A stretch of DNA of 64,000 nt from Aplectana chamaeleonis (lineage: Eukaryota; Nematoda; Chromadorea; Rhabditida; Cosmocercidae), in NCBI GenBank assembly GCA_029168955.1, contig JAPDOI010001536.1:92501-156500 (forward strand), read 5' to 3'. The position numbers and the translations under genes are program-made. Positions 1 to 10,229 of the stretch are shown here, piece after piece. Within the stretch, counting starts at the first letter, position 1. Each line of letters opens with the position of its first letter. Under the pieces are notes generated by a model, which had not been told where the DNA came from, ran no database searches, and worked only from the letters and a program-made list of their open reading frames with translations.

Positions 1-256
1 CGCGCTTTTCTCTCTTCGCCTGACAAGGGCCTGGCGTCTTTTCTCATTATCGTTTCCAAGCTGGACAAAGTATCTGAAAAGGAAATACTATTTCATTTAT
101 AGATGCCATGACCAATCATGGATGGCCTTCGCGGGGACGGGGACGTGCGGGGAGAGATGTGCATTCGGCCCCAGGAGTGTCTGTCATGTCTGCAGATGCA
201 CATTGTGCACATAATCGACTGCGCGATACGCCATCATCACAGAAGCGCAAATGAGA

Positions 257-2601
257 GTGCTAAACTAGTTGGGGGGGGGCATCCAAGACTAACTCATAGA
301 AATGAAAAGAATCATTCATAAAAATGAATATTTCTCTGGTTATCAGGGTTGGTAGTAATTGGGGGTGTTAAGCGCGATTTAACAGGCGTTAAGTTCGCGT
401 TAAACGCGAGTTTAACCACAACAGAATCAGAGCAGGACTCCTAATAGTTGCGAGAAAATTCGCTCTAGTTTCACCCTAACATCCCTCAGTGGTAGGCATT
501 TGTTACACTTTTAATGAAAACGCCTCGAAAAAGCGACAATTGTAACCTTTGTTACGAAAAATAGCGATTTTAAAACGTTTTCAGGTCTGTTTTTTCTCTG
601 AAATTCCGACATGTGGCATCCTCGCGGTAAGTTCGCGTTTAACATACTCTCGCAGACAGCACGGAAATAGTGCTGAAATGCGAGAGGAACTGGCGGTTAA
701 CGAAAAACTCCTCCCGAGGAGTTTTTGGATGCGGTTAGCAAGATACAGTAGGAACAGTTTTGACCATCTATACTGAGGGCAAGTACGAGTTAAATTAATG
801 CAGAGGGTTAAGAAAGTTTGATAGCACTGTTAGCCATTCTGATTCAGGACGTCAGCCTATCTTTAAAACTGAAAGGTGTTTCAAGGGATAGCCTTTTAAC
901 GGCTTCCGCCATGGAAACGGGCGATGAGGGATCAAAAACAAAGCAGGGATCGTTGCTGAAACACGTTGGCCGTCTTCTTTGGTGGCACTAATCAATTCCT
1001 CCCAATCAGCTGTTAATTTTTCGGCGAGCGCCGACACTTCTCTCCTTTTTTTCTATTTTCGCTCTGAATTTTTTGCGCTTTTCTGTTTTCAGGTTATTTT
1101 CCTCTTCACAATTCATTGCTTATCCTAGGCTTTAATGGGTGTGTAAAGAAATAATTGTTTGCCCGCTTTTTGGAAGGATTTCCATAACTTTTTAGTGCCA
1201 AGAAATGAAAATTTTCCAAGCGACTTTAGTAATGTTTAATCACCATTAGTCGGGGCGTATCGGGCGAGTATTGTGGGAAGGAAATGCGAACTTATTTCTA
1301 AAACCAACTGTATTTGTTCTCATTTTTCTGCAAGATTCAAATACTCTTTCATTGCCAGATCAGTGCCATCGTGGCCTCTTTTTTTTGAGGGTCCGCGACG
1401 CACTTGCTTTGGTGTATTGGTAGAGTCACTCGAAGTGTTTCAAATTCTTACCTTGAAATATGTGCACAAAACCTTTTCCTTGCATGATGCGCATATGAGT
1501 GTGTAACAGTGTTTCTATATATTTTCAGCTTTAACTGCGGGCGGGGGATAAGTTTCATTTTGAGAAGACGGCAAACACTTCACAAAGTCAACTAACTGCA
1601 TCAATGACCGAAACCACACCATTACCCCAATCTCGGACGCCAGACTTCCGTTGCACGCTTCCAAATAGAAAGACTTGAATTATTTATTATCAAGAACGAA
1701 AATAGACTATCTAGTTTATCATCATTCTTATAGGTTTTAACTATCCATTTCAGTTGAATGCAGGACATTTTTTGAATCTGTGCATTACTCGACGAGTTTC
1801 GGAATGTCTTTTTCGCACCTAGCGTAACCTTTCCAGGAATACCGTGTAATTAATTCGTCCAGAAATTTTCAAATTTTCGTTCGCTCGAAATTTCCTTTGG
1901 AGAAATTTTTTGTTTTTCAAAAAAACTTTTGTTCAAAAAAAAAAACGTTAACAAAGTTACTACAAATGCAAACTTCTGTCAGATCACACGCATTAGATTG
2001 ATTGGGCCAATGATTAACCTAACATGTCTTATCAAGAGTGGTCCTGAAAACTCACGGAGCTCATAAAAAATTACGAGAATTAGGATTTCCAAGGAAAATT
2101 TAGAAAATAGCGTGTTTCGAACGAGCGAAATATTACGAAGTTCCCTTTGAATGCTCTTCCTGATGAATAAAATAAATAGCATTACTTGTACATATAATCT
2201 TTCCGATCCCTCGTCTCTCCACCGTAAACGCCGTTCGTGTCCAAGTGTAGAAAATACTCATGCGGACGACGGCCACGCATAATGTATTTGTAAGCAGAGG
2301 GCAGCTTTCGTTAAACCGGCAACAAACCGTGGCACCTATGTCGCGGTTCGTAGCCGGCCAGGAGGTGGCGGTTTGTTCGTGTTAATTTGGCGGCTCTACT
2401 GCATTTAATTCGCGGTATGTTGGCGGCTTGGAGGTGGCGGTTTATTCGCGGTTAACACACAATTTACTACCACCCCAGATATTCGATAACGTTATCACTC
2501 GTAATTTCCTAAAAATTCCATGAAATTTGATCGATTTTTGAAAGCAGAATCATTCGTTTCTCACTTGAACTCTGAGTGCCCCCCCCCAACTAGTTTCGCA
2601 C
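257..2601. mobile_element. Element with poly-G inverted ends (MITE-like family)
   Basis: The left end reads GTGCTAAACTAGTT followed by nine G and CA. The right end is its inverted match, GTGC, a run of C, then AACTAGTTTCGCAC. Just inside both ends are CATAGAAATGA and CATGAAAT words shared with the small MITEs at 63.4-63.8 kb. The 2.3-kb interior has no recognisable transposase, and its open frames are short. Around 360-720 and 2340-2460 there are GTTAAG/GCGGTT-rich imperfect repeats. It could be one long element or two solo ends of smaller copies. I see no convincing target duplication. Confidence 0.45.
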
Positions 2602-2822
2602 CCCGAGTTTTTCAGCGCTCCCAAATAAACGCGGTTCATTGCCACTTTGCGCACTCATTTGCACGCAAACGCGGAAGTTCATCAAATAATATATTCACTG
2701 CTACAAAAAATACGCAAAATCCAAATAAGCATAGCAGAATAAAAATCATACATAATAATAAACGGCTAAGAGTTAACCGGTGACCGTTGACCGTTGACCG
2801 GTGACCGTTGACCGGTGGCCGC
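2602..2822. repeat. Spacer ending in a 7-bp tandem repeat
   Basis: From about 2779 to 2816 a 7-base unit (G or T followed by TGACCG) is repeated about five times, directly before the first 42-bp minisatellite array. The preceding 170 bases are AT-rich and hold no gene. Confidence 0.6.
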
Positions 2823-3262
2823 AGAATGTGCGGGACCCAACTGAAAGTGCGCCGAGCGCCGGAGGAAGTGTACGGGACCCAACTTAAAGTGCACCGAGCG
2901 CCGGAGGGAGTGTACGGAACCCAAGTGAAAGTGCCCTGAGCGATGGAGGAAGTGTACGGGACCCAACTAGGAGTGCGCCGAATGCCGAGGGAAGTCTGCG
3001 GGACCCAACTGGGAGTAGTGCGGCGAGCACCGGGGGAAATGTGTGGGACTCAATTGAAAAGGCCCCGAGCGCCGGAGGAAGATTATGGGACCCAACTGGG
3101 AATGCGCTGAGCGCCGGGGGAATTGTGTGGGACCCAAGGGAGAGTGCACCAGGCGCCGTAGAAAGCGTGTGAGACCCAACTGAGGGTGCGCCATGCGCCG
3201 AGGAAAGTTTGTGGGACCCAACTGGGGCGCGCCAGGCGCCGGGGAAAGCGTGTGAGATCAGG
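2823..3262 (+). repeat. 42-bp minisatellite, array 1
   Basis: About ten imperfect copies of a unit of about 42 bases. Each contains GGGACCCAACTG, then AGTGCGCCGAGCGCCGG, then AAGTGTG. The long minus-strand frames here (repeating GPVHFLRRSAHFQL-like peptides) follow from a unit length divisible by three and are not treated as genes. The same unit recurs at 4575-5190 (same strand) and 6255-7480 (opposite strand). Confidence 0.85.
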
Positions 3263-3345
3263 TGGGTTTCGAGAACCGATAATGACTAAGTTCTCATTTG
3301 GCAATGGTTCGAATATTTTATGCATCTGAATAAGCGCCTAAAAGT

Positions 3346-3362
3346 ACGCCGCGAAGCGGCGT
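3346..3362. other. Perfect hairpin downstream of minisatellite array 1
   Basis: ACGCCGC, a GAA triloop, then GCGGCGT form a 7-bp perfect stem, followed by GGGTGTGCACCTT. The same arrangement follows array 2 at 5241-5257 with one stem mismatch. The shared flank suggests that array plus hairpin tail form one repeat element. A Helitron-type 3' end was considered, but no CTRR terminus follows. Confidence 0.6.
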
Positions 3363-3586
3363 GGGTGTGCACCTTGTAATACAACATAAGAAAATAACGA
3401 TTGCAGCTAGAGATCGAGCACCAAAACCAAATACAAAAACGAAAATGTTCCAGCTCCACAGGAGTGTCACAAGCAAATAGGAAACTCGGTTACATTAAAA
3501 ATGAGATCAAAGTAATGGTACAGATCACAAGACTCATTCCAGAGAAATTATGTATCGTGCCACATTGTTCGGTACATTTCGATCTA

Positions 3587-4200
3587 GACAAAAAATACCG
3601 AGCGGTGCCGATTGCCACAAAGCCATGAAATGCTTTGATTTAAAGGCAGTGTTCACGATAAAAAATGTGTTTCAGTTTCCACTAGGAATCGGTAGTGGAG
3701 GGGCACACTGTAACGTTGTCGTCGAAAGAACGCATGAAAACGAGCCAGGAAACGCTCCAAAAGAGCCCAAAGTTGGACACCCATCAGCTCGTCACCCCCA
3801 GATGCATTTTCCACGCCCACCGACGTGAACAAATGAGTGCTCGAGATCGTGAGATGAGCGATGATTTCCAATCATTAGCCCCGTCCTTCCCTTCATTCTC
3901 AGCTTCTCTTTTTACTCAGGTCAGTTCGCATAGATCGGCTGCAAAAGACGGAAGTTACAAGCCTTGGACAACTCGTCCACCATGTTTCCTTAGCTCAATC
4001 TTTGAGGGACCATAACTCCGTTCCCAGAAGGTCTTGTACGATTTCAGGGACATCATTGGAATCAGCATGGAGCCGTTTTCAAGATAGGCGGAGAAACAGA
4101 AAAACCATTCTCATCGTGAACACTGATATGTAGAAATGCAACTGATATCATCATTTAATGTCCCTGTGGCAATAGGCACCGCTCGGTATTTGGAGTTTAC
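3587..4200. mobile_element. Small TIR element, split by a TTAA MITE
   Basis: The left arm (about 3590-3615) reads AAATACCGAGCGGTGCCGAT and then TGCCACAAAGCC. The right arm (about 4160-4196) is its inverted match, with GGCACCGCTCGGTATTT. The same arms, with CGTGCGGTAC, flank the hairpin satellite at 10.2-13.4 kb, so this is a short relative without the satellite. The MITE at 3644-4127 was inserted into it later. Confidence 0.65.
3644..4127 (-). mobile_element. TTAA-flanked MITE, family A
   Basis: Starts AGGCAGTGTTCACGATAAAA after TTAA. The right end has TCATCGTGAACACTG, but its last bases have decayed. Internally it matches the copies at 17398-17883 and 35580-36065 in inverted orientation: a segment with CGTCGGTGGGCG, then CTGACCTGAGTAAAGAG, then the TTGTAACTTCC part. 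It has no coding capacity. TTAA target sites are typical of piggyBac-mobilised elements; that assignment is inference. Confidence 0.75.
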
Positions 4201-4574
4201 TTGATAATTGCAGTCAGAAGACAGCATCACAAGAACAGGAAGAAAAAATCAAGAATGACGCCCAACCATGACGTGGCAAATTGTTTGGACACGTTTCGAT
4301 CTGTCTTGACCCGATCAGTGTCGGGAGTACGTGCAAATTTCGAAAACAGCTTTGCCGTGGGCTAGTAGCGACAGCAAATCGTCGATAAAGGACAGCCGTA
4401 TACTTGTGGGCTACTATAAAGTTGGAAAAAAGCATTTCGCTAGTGGCCCACGAGCTTTGCCAAGGAATACCGCGACAAAGTCGCTTGCGCCACTTCGCGG
4501 TATTTTCGCCCCAATCTCCATAGTCGTGGGCTAGGAGCTCCTCAATGCGTGAGATTGCTGAGGGGCTTCATGGG
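4201..4574. other. No gene seen
   Basis: Short spacer with GTGGGCTA words repeated three times (about 4357, 4407 and 4525). No ORF, RNA gene or known element was recognised. Confidence 0.4.
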
Positions 4575-5190
4575 CGGCTGCATGCGCAACAGGAGACCTG
4601 GGAAGGTAGTCGGGACTTCACTGGAAGTGCGCCTGACGCCGAAAGTAGTGGGCGCGGCTCCACTAGGAGTGCGTCAATCGCATGGGTATTGTGCGGGACC
4701 AGCTGAGAGTGCGCTGAGCGCCGGGAAAACTCTGTTGGACTCGACCTGGAGCGCGCTAAGCACCGGAGAAACCTTGTCGGACCAAACTTGGAGGTCACCC
4801 AGCGCCGAGGAGACTGCGTTAGACCCAACTAGGAGTGCGCCGGGGAAACTGTGTTGAACTCAATTGAGAGTGCGGCATGCACCAGGGAAAGTGTTTAGCA
4901 CCCAACTAGGTGTGCGCTCAGCGCCCGGGGAAGCTGTGTTGGGCTCGATCTGGAAAGCGCCAAGCGGAAGTCTGCGGGACCCAACTGCGAGTGCGCAAAA
5001 CGCTTGGAAAAGTGTGTGAGACCCCAATGAAGGGATGCCGAGATCCGGGGCAAGTGCGTGGAGTCAACTAGAAAAGCGCCAGGTGCCGCCATATGTGTGC
5101 GGTATTCCACTGGGAGTGTGCCGATCGCCTGGAAAAGGGTGCTGGAATCAACTTGTAGGGCGCCAGGGGAAAGCGCGCGTGACCCAACTG
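4575..5190 (+). repeat. 42-bp minisatellite, array 2
   Basis: About 14 diverged copies of the array 1 unit (GGGACCCAACT, GAGTGCGC, CGCCGGGGAAA motifs). It is followed by the same tail as array 1: CGA..ATTTTATGC, then a hairpin at 5241-5257 and GTGGGTGTGCACCTT. Unit divergence is higher than in array 1, so it is probably older. Confidence 0.8.
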
Positions 5191-5595
5191 ATTTCGAAAT
5201 AATTCGATTATTTTATGCCCCAAAACCCACGCCTACAAGTACGCCACGAATCGGCGTGGGTGTGCACCTTATTACTATATAATAAAACTAAAGCGGTGGT
5301 TTCTAAGAAAACACAATGGTAGAAATGGAGGAACAACCGCTTCGCTAGCATGATAGCGACATAAAAGCCACAACGCGCTTCCCTGAAGATAAGATACAAA
5401 CCATATAATTCCACATTTGGGTACGTGTAAAACAATTCACAAACAACCCACTTAGAGGCTTGGAATGATAGTGAGTACTCTGGTTGAGGTGAGCTGACAA
5501 CTTTAAGAGATTTATTTGTTTATTGATTACGCTACATAAGGTAAACATTATTGAAAAAATCGCTCATTCGTATATCAACTAAATCTAAAGAGAAG

Positions 5596-6177
5596 ATTAT
5601 CTAACTGTTTTATTCCGCTACGAGAGGTTTCTGATTTGGCATAATAATATTTATGAGAGACTCATTAAAAGAAGTGAAATATTTGGTGCTTTTGATTTGT
5701 CATGAGATTTAAGACGGAAGAAACACTAAAAGCTCGATGAAATGATGTGCCATTGATTTGGATGTGTTCTTTGTTACCGAAAATCAAAAGTGAGTGTGTT
5801 TCTGAAAGGCCAAATCACGCGCTCTCTGAGAACAAATGATCGCTCGCAGTCAAAGTTAGGAAGTCTGAGCGCCTTGAAATACTATTTTGTGACTCCTACC
5901 CTAATTTTTATTTCTTGACGATTATACGTATGTCTAGGCTCACTAAAACGCGCGTGATTCGGCCTTTCAAAACCACACTCACTTTTCGATTTTTGGTAAC
6001 AAAGAACACATCCAAATCAATGGCACATCATTTCATCGAGCTTCTACTGTTTCTTCCGTGTTAAATCTCATGGCAAATCAAAAGCACCAAATATTTCACT
6101 TCTTTTAACGAGTTTCTCATAAATATTATTATGCCAAATCATAAACCTCTCGTAGCGAAGCAAAACAGTTAGATAAT
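5596..6177. mobile_element. Foldback (long inverted repeat) element
   Basis: The left arm, about 5596-5825, is matched in inverted orientation by about 5945-6177 at roughly 90% identity. Shared words include ATTATCTAACTGTTTT, CTACGAGAGGTTT, TGGCATAATAATATTTATGAGA and CACATCCAAATCAATGGCAC. The loop is about 120 bases. There is no ORF. This is a non-autonomous foldback or MITE; I could not identify a target duplication. Confidence 0.85.
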
Positions 6178-6254
6178 TTCATTTCATTTTAGCGAAGGTT
6201 TCCTCCAGAGATAAGAGGAAGAAAACACGCCGTTCATAGCCTTTCTGCCGATGG

Positions 6255-7480
6255 CACTTGCTCGGCACTTTAGGACACTCCCACTTAGGTCCCGACCACC
6301 TTTCCCGGCGCGCTGTAAACTCCTAGTTGGATTCCGAGCACTTGATGCGGCGCTCTGTGCACTCCCGCTTGGGTCCCGACCACTTTTCCGGCGTCCTCCT
6401 CACTTCTACGGAAGTGAAGTAGTTTTTCTTGCCAGAGTTTTCCATGAGTAGGCCCCAATATCGTGTTATCTTTATCACCGGTGAGGCTGTTTCCCTACTC
6501 CCTAGTGTGCTCAGCTTCAGCCGCTCGCCTCCGGAGAAAGATGGTGTGTGAATGAAAACACACCGCTCTCAGTTTCTTTTATACCCTACCCTTTATCAAT
6601 TGGGTATCATCAATTTTGTTTACCGTGAGAATATTGTGCCGGTGTCGTCTGGTCCCGCGCACTTTTACCGGCGCCCTGCACACTCCCACTTCCATCCTGT
6701 CCACATTTTCCGGCGCGCTGTGCACTAGTACTTGGGTCCCGCCCACTTTTACCGGCGCTCTACACACTCGTACTTGGGTCCCGACCACTTCTTCGGGCGC
6801 CCTGAGCACTCCCAGTTGGGTCCCGTCCACAGTTCCCGGCGCTCTGGGCACTCCCAATTGGGGCCCGCCCACTTTTACCAGCGCGTTGTGCACTCCTACT
6901 GGGGTCCCGACCGCTTTCTCCGGCGCCCTACGCACTCCCAGTTAGGTCCCGTCCACTTTTACCAGCGCGCTGTGCACTCCCACTTGGGTTCCGCCCACTT
7001 TTACCGGCGCCCTACGCACTCGTACTTGGGTCCCGACCACTTCTTCGGGCGCCCTGAGCACTCCCAGTTGGGTCCCGTCCACAGTTCCCGGCGCTCTGCG
7101 CACTCCCAAATGGGGGCCCGCCCACTCGTACCAGCGCGTTGTGCACTGCTACTGGAGTCCCGACCACTTTTTCCGGCGCCCTACGCACTTCCAGTTGAGT
7201 CCCGTCCACAGTTCCCGGCGCTCTGGGCACTCCCAATTGGGGCCCGCCCACTTTTTCCAGCGCGTTGTGCACTCCTTGTGGGGTGCCGACCACTTTTTCC
7301 AGCTCCCTACGCACTCCCAATCGGGTCCCGACCACTTTTCTCGGCGCTCTACGCACTCCCACTTGGGACCCCTTCACTTTTCCTGGTGCTCTACGCTCAC
7401 TCACTTGAGTCCCGTCTACTTTTTACGGTGATCTACGCACTCCCAGTTGGACCCCGCCCACTTTATACAGTGCTTGGTGC
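6255..7480 (-). repeat. 42-bp minisatellite, array 3 (inverted orientation)
   Basis: About 28 units reading GGGTCCCG(A/T)CCAC, TTTTTCCGGCGC, CCTACGCACTCCCAGTT, the reverse complement of the array 1 unit. A block of several units (from about 6740) is repeated from about 6985, so local segmental duplication enlarged the array. Long frames on both strands (for example a 294-codon plus frame at 6732) arise from the repeat and are not called as genes. Confidence 0.85.
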
Positions 7481-8319
7481 ACTTCAATTTGTGTTCCGCA
7501 CGCGGAGCATATGGTTCCTGATGGACCTGAGGCACAACGTCTCTCGAGCTCTATTAAGTCTTATCACGTTATCACTCCACTTCTCTTCAAAGACCGACCA
7601 AACTTCTTATCACTAAATTCCTTCAGACACACACATACATTTTAGAATTCGCAATTTTTTTGATATCTCGAGACCAATCGCGGGAATTTTTCCGAAATTT
7701 CGGCAGTGTTGAGAACCTTTGCTGCTCTATCTTTTGAGAAAGTCCCTTGTTTCAAGACTTCTCCCAAACCAAGATTCTGGATTGAGGGGTGTGCGCAGAA
7801 GTAATCCTTTTCCAAATCAGGTGCGCGCTTCGCGCGCACCACAATACAGTGACTAACTTATATACACCCACAAAGCATAAATGTGAGGAACACATGTCAT
7901 ATGAAAAGAGTACATTTTCTCAGAAACTTAGCAGCTTTTCTCTCGAAAATCGCTTGAAAGAATAGAAGCAGGGGAGAATGAAGGGAATTTCGGAGATCAA
8001 CGAAACAAAAACGGAGCCAGCTCTGCACGTAAAACCATGCAGACTGTGCCCCGTCCTTGGTGTGTTGTACAAGATTTCCTCCGAATTACCCCTGGTCCTA
8101 GAAGCCTGGTCTGTAAAATTCCGTTACATTAGTTTAAAAACCATACAAACGTCATTTACCTTTCTTCTTGATTCTAAAGTGTGCAGACCACAGTCCTGAT
8201 TTCTCGGAAACGAATCAGGGATACTCTCGTATCGTAATCCTACCATTCTTAAAAATATTTTTCTCGTGAATTTTTTCGCACTTTCTCTAATAAGTTCATA
8301 TCTTTTTCTAGATGTGGGC
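7481..8319. other. No gene; perfect TTC-loop hairpin at 7820-7840
   Basis: The only structure recognised is GGTGCGCGC, TTC, GCGCGCACC at 7820-7840, a 9-bp perfect stem with a triloop. The rest is AT-rich, unannotated sequence. Confidence 0.5.
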
Positions 8320-9790
8320 AAAAAACAGGAGTGCCGCATACCATGAGAGGGCGTACATATGTCGTATACGCCTTTGTGAGAAGTTTTCGGTCACAAACAG
8401 ACAATGCCTAAAAATGTGGAATGAACGACGCCTTCTTGACCAGAGCTTTGTAATGAAGAGAAAAGTTCAAGCTGCAATCATACTGGAAACCCAAGTCCCT
8501 GACATGAGACACTGAAGTCAAAGTGTGGTCTTCGAGCAAATAATTATGAGGAAGACTAGATAGACTTATCTTCATATGAAACGTCTTCTATGGTGACATA
8601 GGCAAACTCCATGTTCCCGACCATTCCAGAATTTTATTCAGAGCTGTTTGAATCACAGCAATGTCTTCAGGGTCCTCAACTTTTCGATACACATTGATAT
8701 CATCTGCGTATTGTTTGCAGACCACTCCGCAACTTTCGAAAACCAACGGAAGTTCAGCAGTGTAGACAGCAAACAGGATCGGAGATATAACCTCTCCTTG
8801 GGGTACCCCACTCTGTACAGTTCTTACGGATGAGAAACAGTCACCAACTTCAACTTGAAACCTCCGGCCAGTCAGATATTCCCTTATCCACTCACCGACT
8901 AAGGGATGAAATTTAAGTCGTTCGATCTTAAGCAATAGTCTGGAATGGAATGGTCCACTTTATCAAATGTCTTTGGAAAGTCTAGGTAAAGGACGTCACA
9001 TGCCTGCCTCGAATCAAGGAAGTTTTTCCAGTCCTTCATACTCTCGAGCAAATTTGTTTCTACCGATTTACGTGGTACAAAACCATGTTGATTTGGAGGA
9101 ATTATAGCATTTGGTTTCAAATGCTCCATTATATATACCTTCAAAATTCTTTCAAAAACTCTACAAAATACTGAGGTGATACTCACCGGCCTGTAATTAT
9201 TGACAGATGAAGACGGCTCTTTTTTTCAGGATTGGTGTGACATAAGAGTGCTTCCATCTAAAGGGGATTTGAGAATACCAAAGCGACTGATTGAAAAGGA
9301 AAGCCAGGGGTTGGGTTATTGTGTGCGCGACATGTTTTATAAAAGTGGATGGAATTGAGTCAGGAGTTAGCGATTCCGAGAGAGGCAATCTTTTTAGTTG
9401 CTTACACAACTCCTCTTCGTCAAAAAACGGGAAGGTTGTCATGGGCTCTCGATTACTCGACTAAATGAGGGTGATACTCCATCAGGGTTACTAAAAACCT
9501 CACAGAACTTGTTTGCCAGTAAATCCGATTTTTTTTTTGATCCAAGACTGCTAAATGTTGTCCGTTTTTCAAAGATGGGATTTGACGAGAAGCATTAAGT
9601 CTCTTGTTAATCAGCTTGTAAAAACCTTTTTTTGTTGTTACTATTTATCACCCTTTTTTTCTATATTTCGGTTGTACTTGTTGAGAAGTACTTCGAAATT
9701 CTGAGAGTACCTATGGAAGTTATCCCAGTCCTGCGTTGTCTGAGAGCTAATGGCCAGATTATATAGATTCTTCCCTTCTAATTGCTTGCG
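8320..9790 (-). pseudogene. CR1/Jockey-type LINE reverse transcriptase, decayed
   Basis: Read on the minus strand, the fragment runs from about 9790 to 8320 in several frames. In order it gives LLANKFCEVFSNPDG (about 9480-9530); PLSESLTPDSIPS and PLAFLFNQSL (9197-9442); VFERILKVYIMEHLKP and NQHGFVPRKSVETNLLE (8899-9186); the palm segment VQSGVPQGEVISPILF; the catalytic QYADDI box near 8700; then a C-terminal part with VRDLG..YD and YTTYVRPL (8340-8580). These are the non-LTR RT blocks of CR1-like elements. There is no endonuclease domain and there are several stops and frameshifts, so it is a dead, 5'-truncated copy. It ends about 100 bases upstream of the host exons at 9903. Confidence 0.8.
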
Positions 9791-9902
9791 ACGTATTAAT
9801 TACTCGAACATGTGATTAATTGATGCGAAAACTATAATTCATATGATTGGAAGTTGAGATGCTTATCACAAACGTTCCAGAATAGGTTATCATTTCGAAG
9901 AC

Positions 9903-10113
9903 ATGAACTCCAGAGGTCAGCCGCTTTTACTTCTGAACTTGACCCCACCCTTTGAATGCGCTCAAATCGATTCCAGACGAAGTTTTTGTAGGTTTCCTTG
10001 TTATGTTTGCGATAATTTCGTCATCCTGTTCTTTACGCTGTTGGGTTACTGAAGGTGAAGATGTCGTGATGAAAGAAAATCGTCTATTTGAAGATCGCGA
10101 TAACCGTCTTCCA
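9903..10113 (+). CDS. Secreted cysteine-rich (Ly6-like) protein, exons 1-2
   Basis: Exon 1 is 13 bases (9903-9915), starting ATGAACTCC. A 61-base intron (9916-9976) follows, then exon 2 (9977-10113), with donor GTAAGA. Together they encode 50 codons: an N-terminal signal peptide with hydrophobic core VFVGFLVMFAII, then a mature start LRCWVTEG. LRC is a common mature N-terminus in three-finger/Ly6-type proteins. The copy at 48472-48684 has the same 13- and 137-base exons, the same acceptor and the same donor, which supports the splice model. Phase 0 at the donor matches exon 3 at 16087. I link these exons to 16087 and 17159 by phase and protein pattern; that linkage is inference. The spliced model gives about 130 residues. 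Confidence 0.6.
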
Positions 10114-10229
10114 GTAAGATATCCAGCATTTTGCACCCGTTTACCCAATCCATGTATACATTAGCCACTATGACCTATGACTCTCTTCTTTTGCAGCGGT
10201 CCGATAGCACCTTTCTCCAGCTCCAAAGA

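Noticed and set aside
549..776. Possible 42-base exon (TTTTCAG to GTAAGT, ending near 628)
   Set aside because: Very short, in a GTTAAG-rich repeat region where GTAAGTTCGCG is part of a repeated word.
1755..1826. Possible terminal exon after ATTTCAG
   Set aside because: No upstream exon, no polyadenylation signal and a poor amino-acid pattern.
3346..3400. Helitron 3' end
   Set aside because: A hairpin is present, but no CTRR terminus or AT insertion site follows.
6732..7616. 294-codon plus frame and its antisense partners
   Set aside because: Made entirely of minisatellite units; open frames exist on both strands because the unit is 42 bases.
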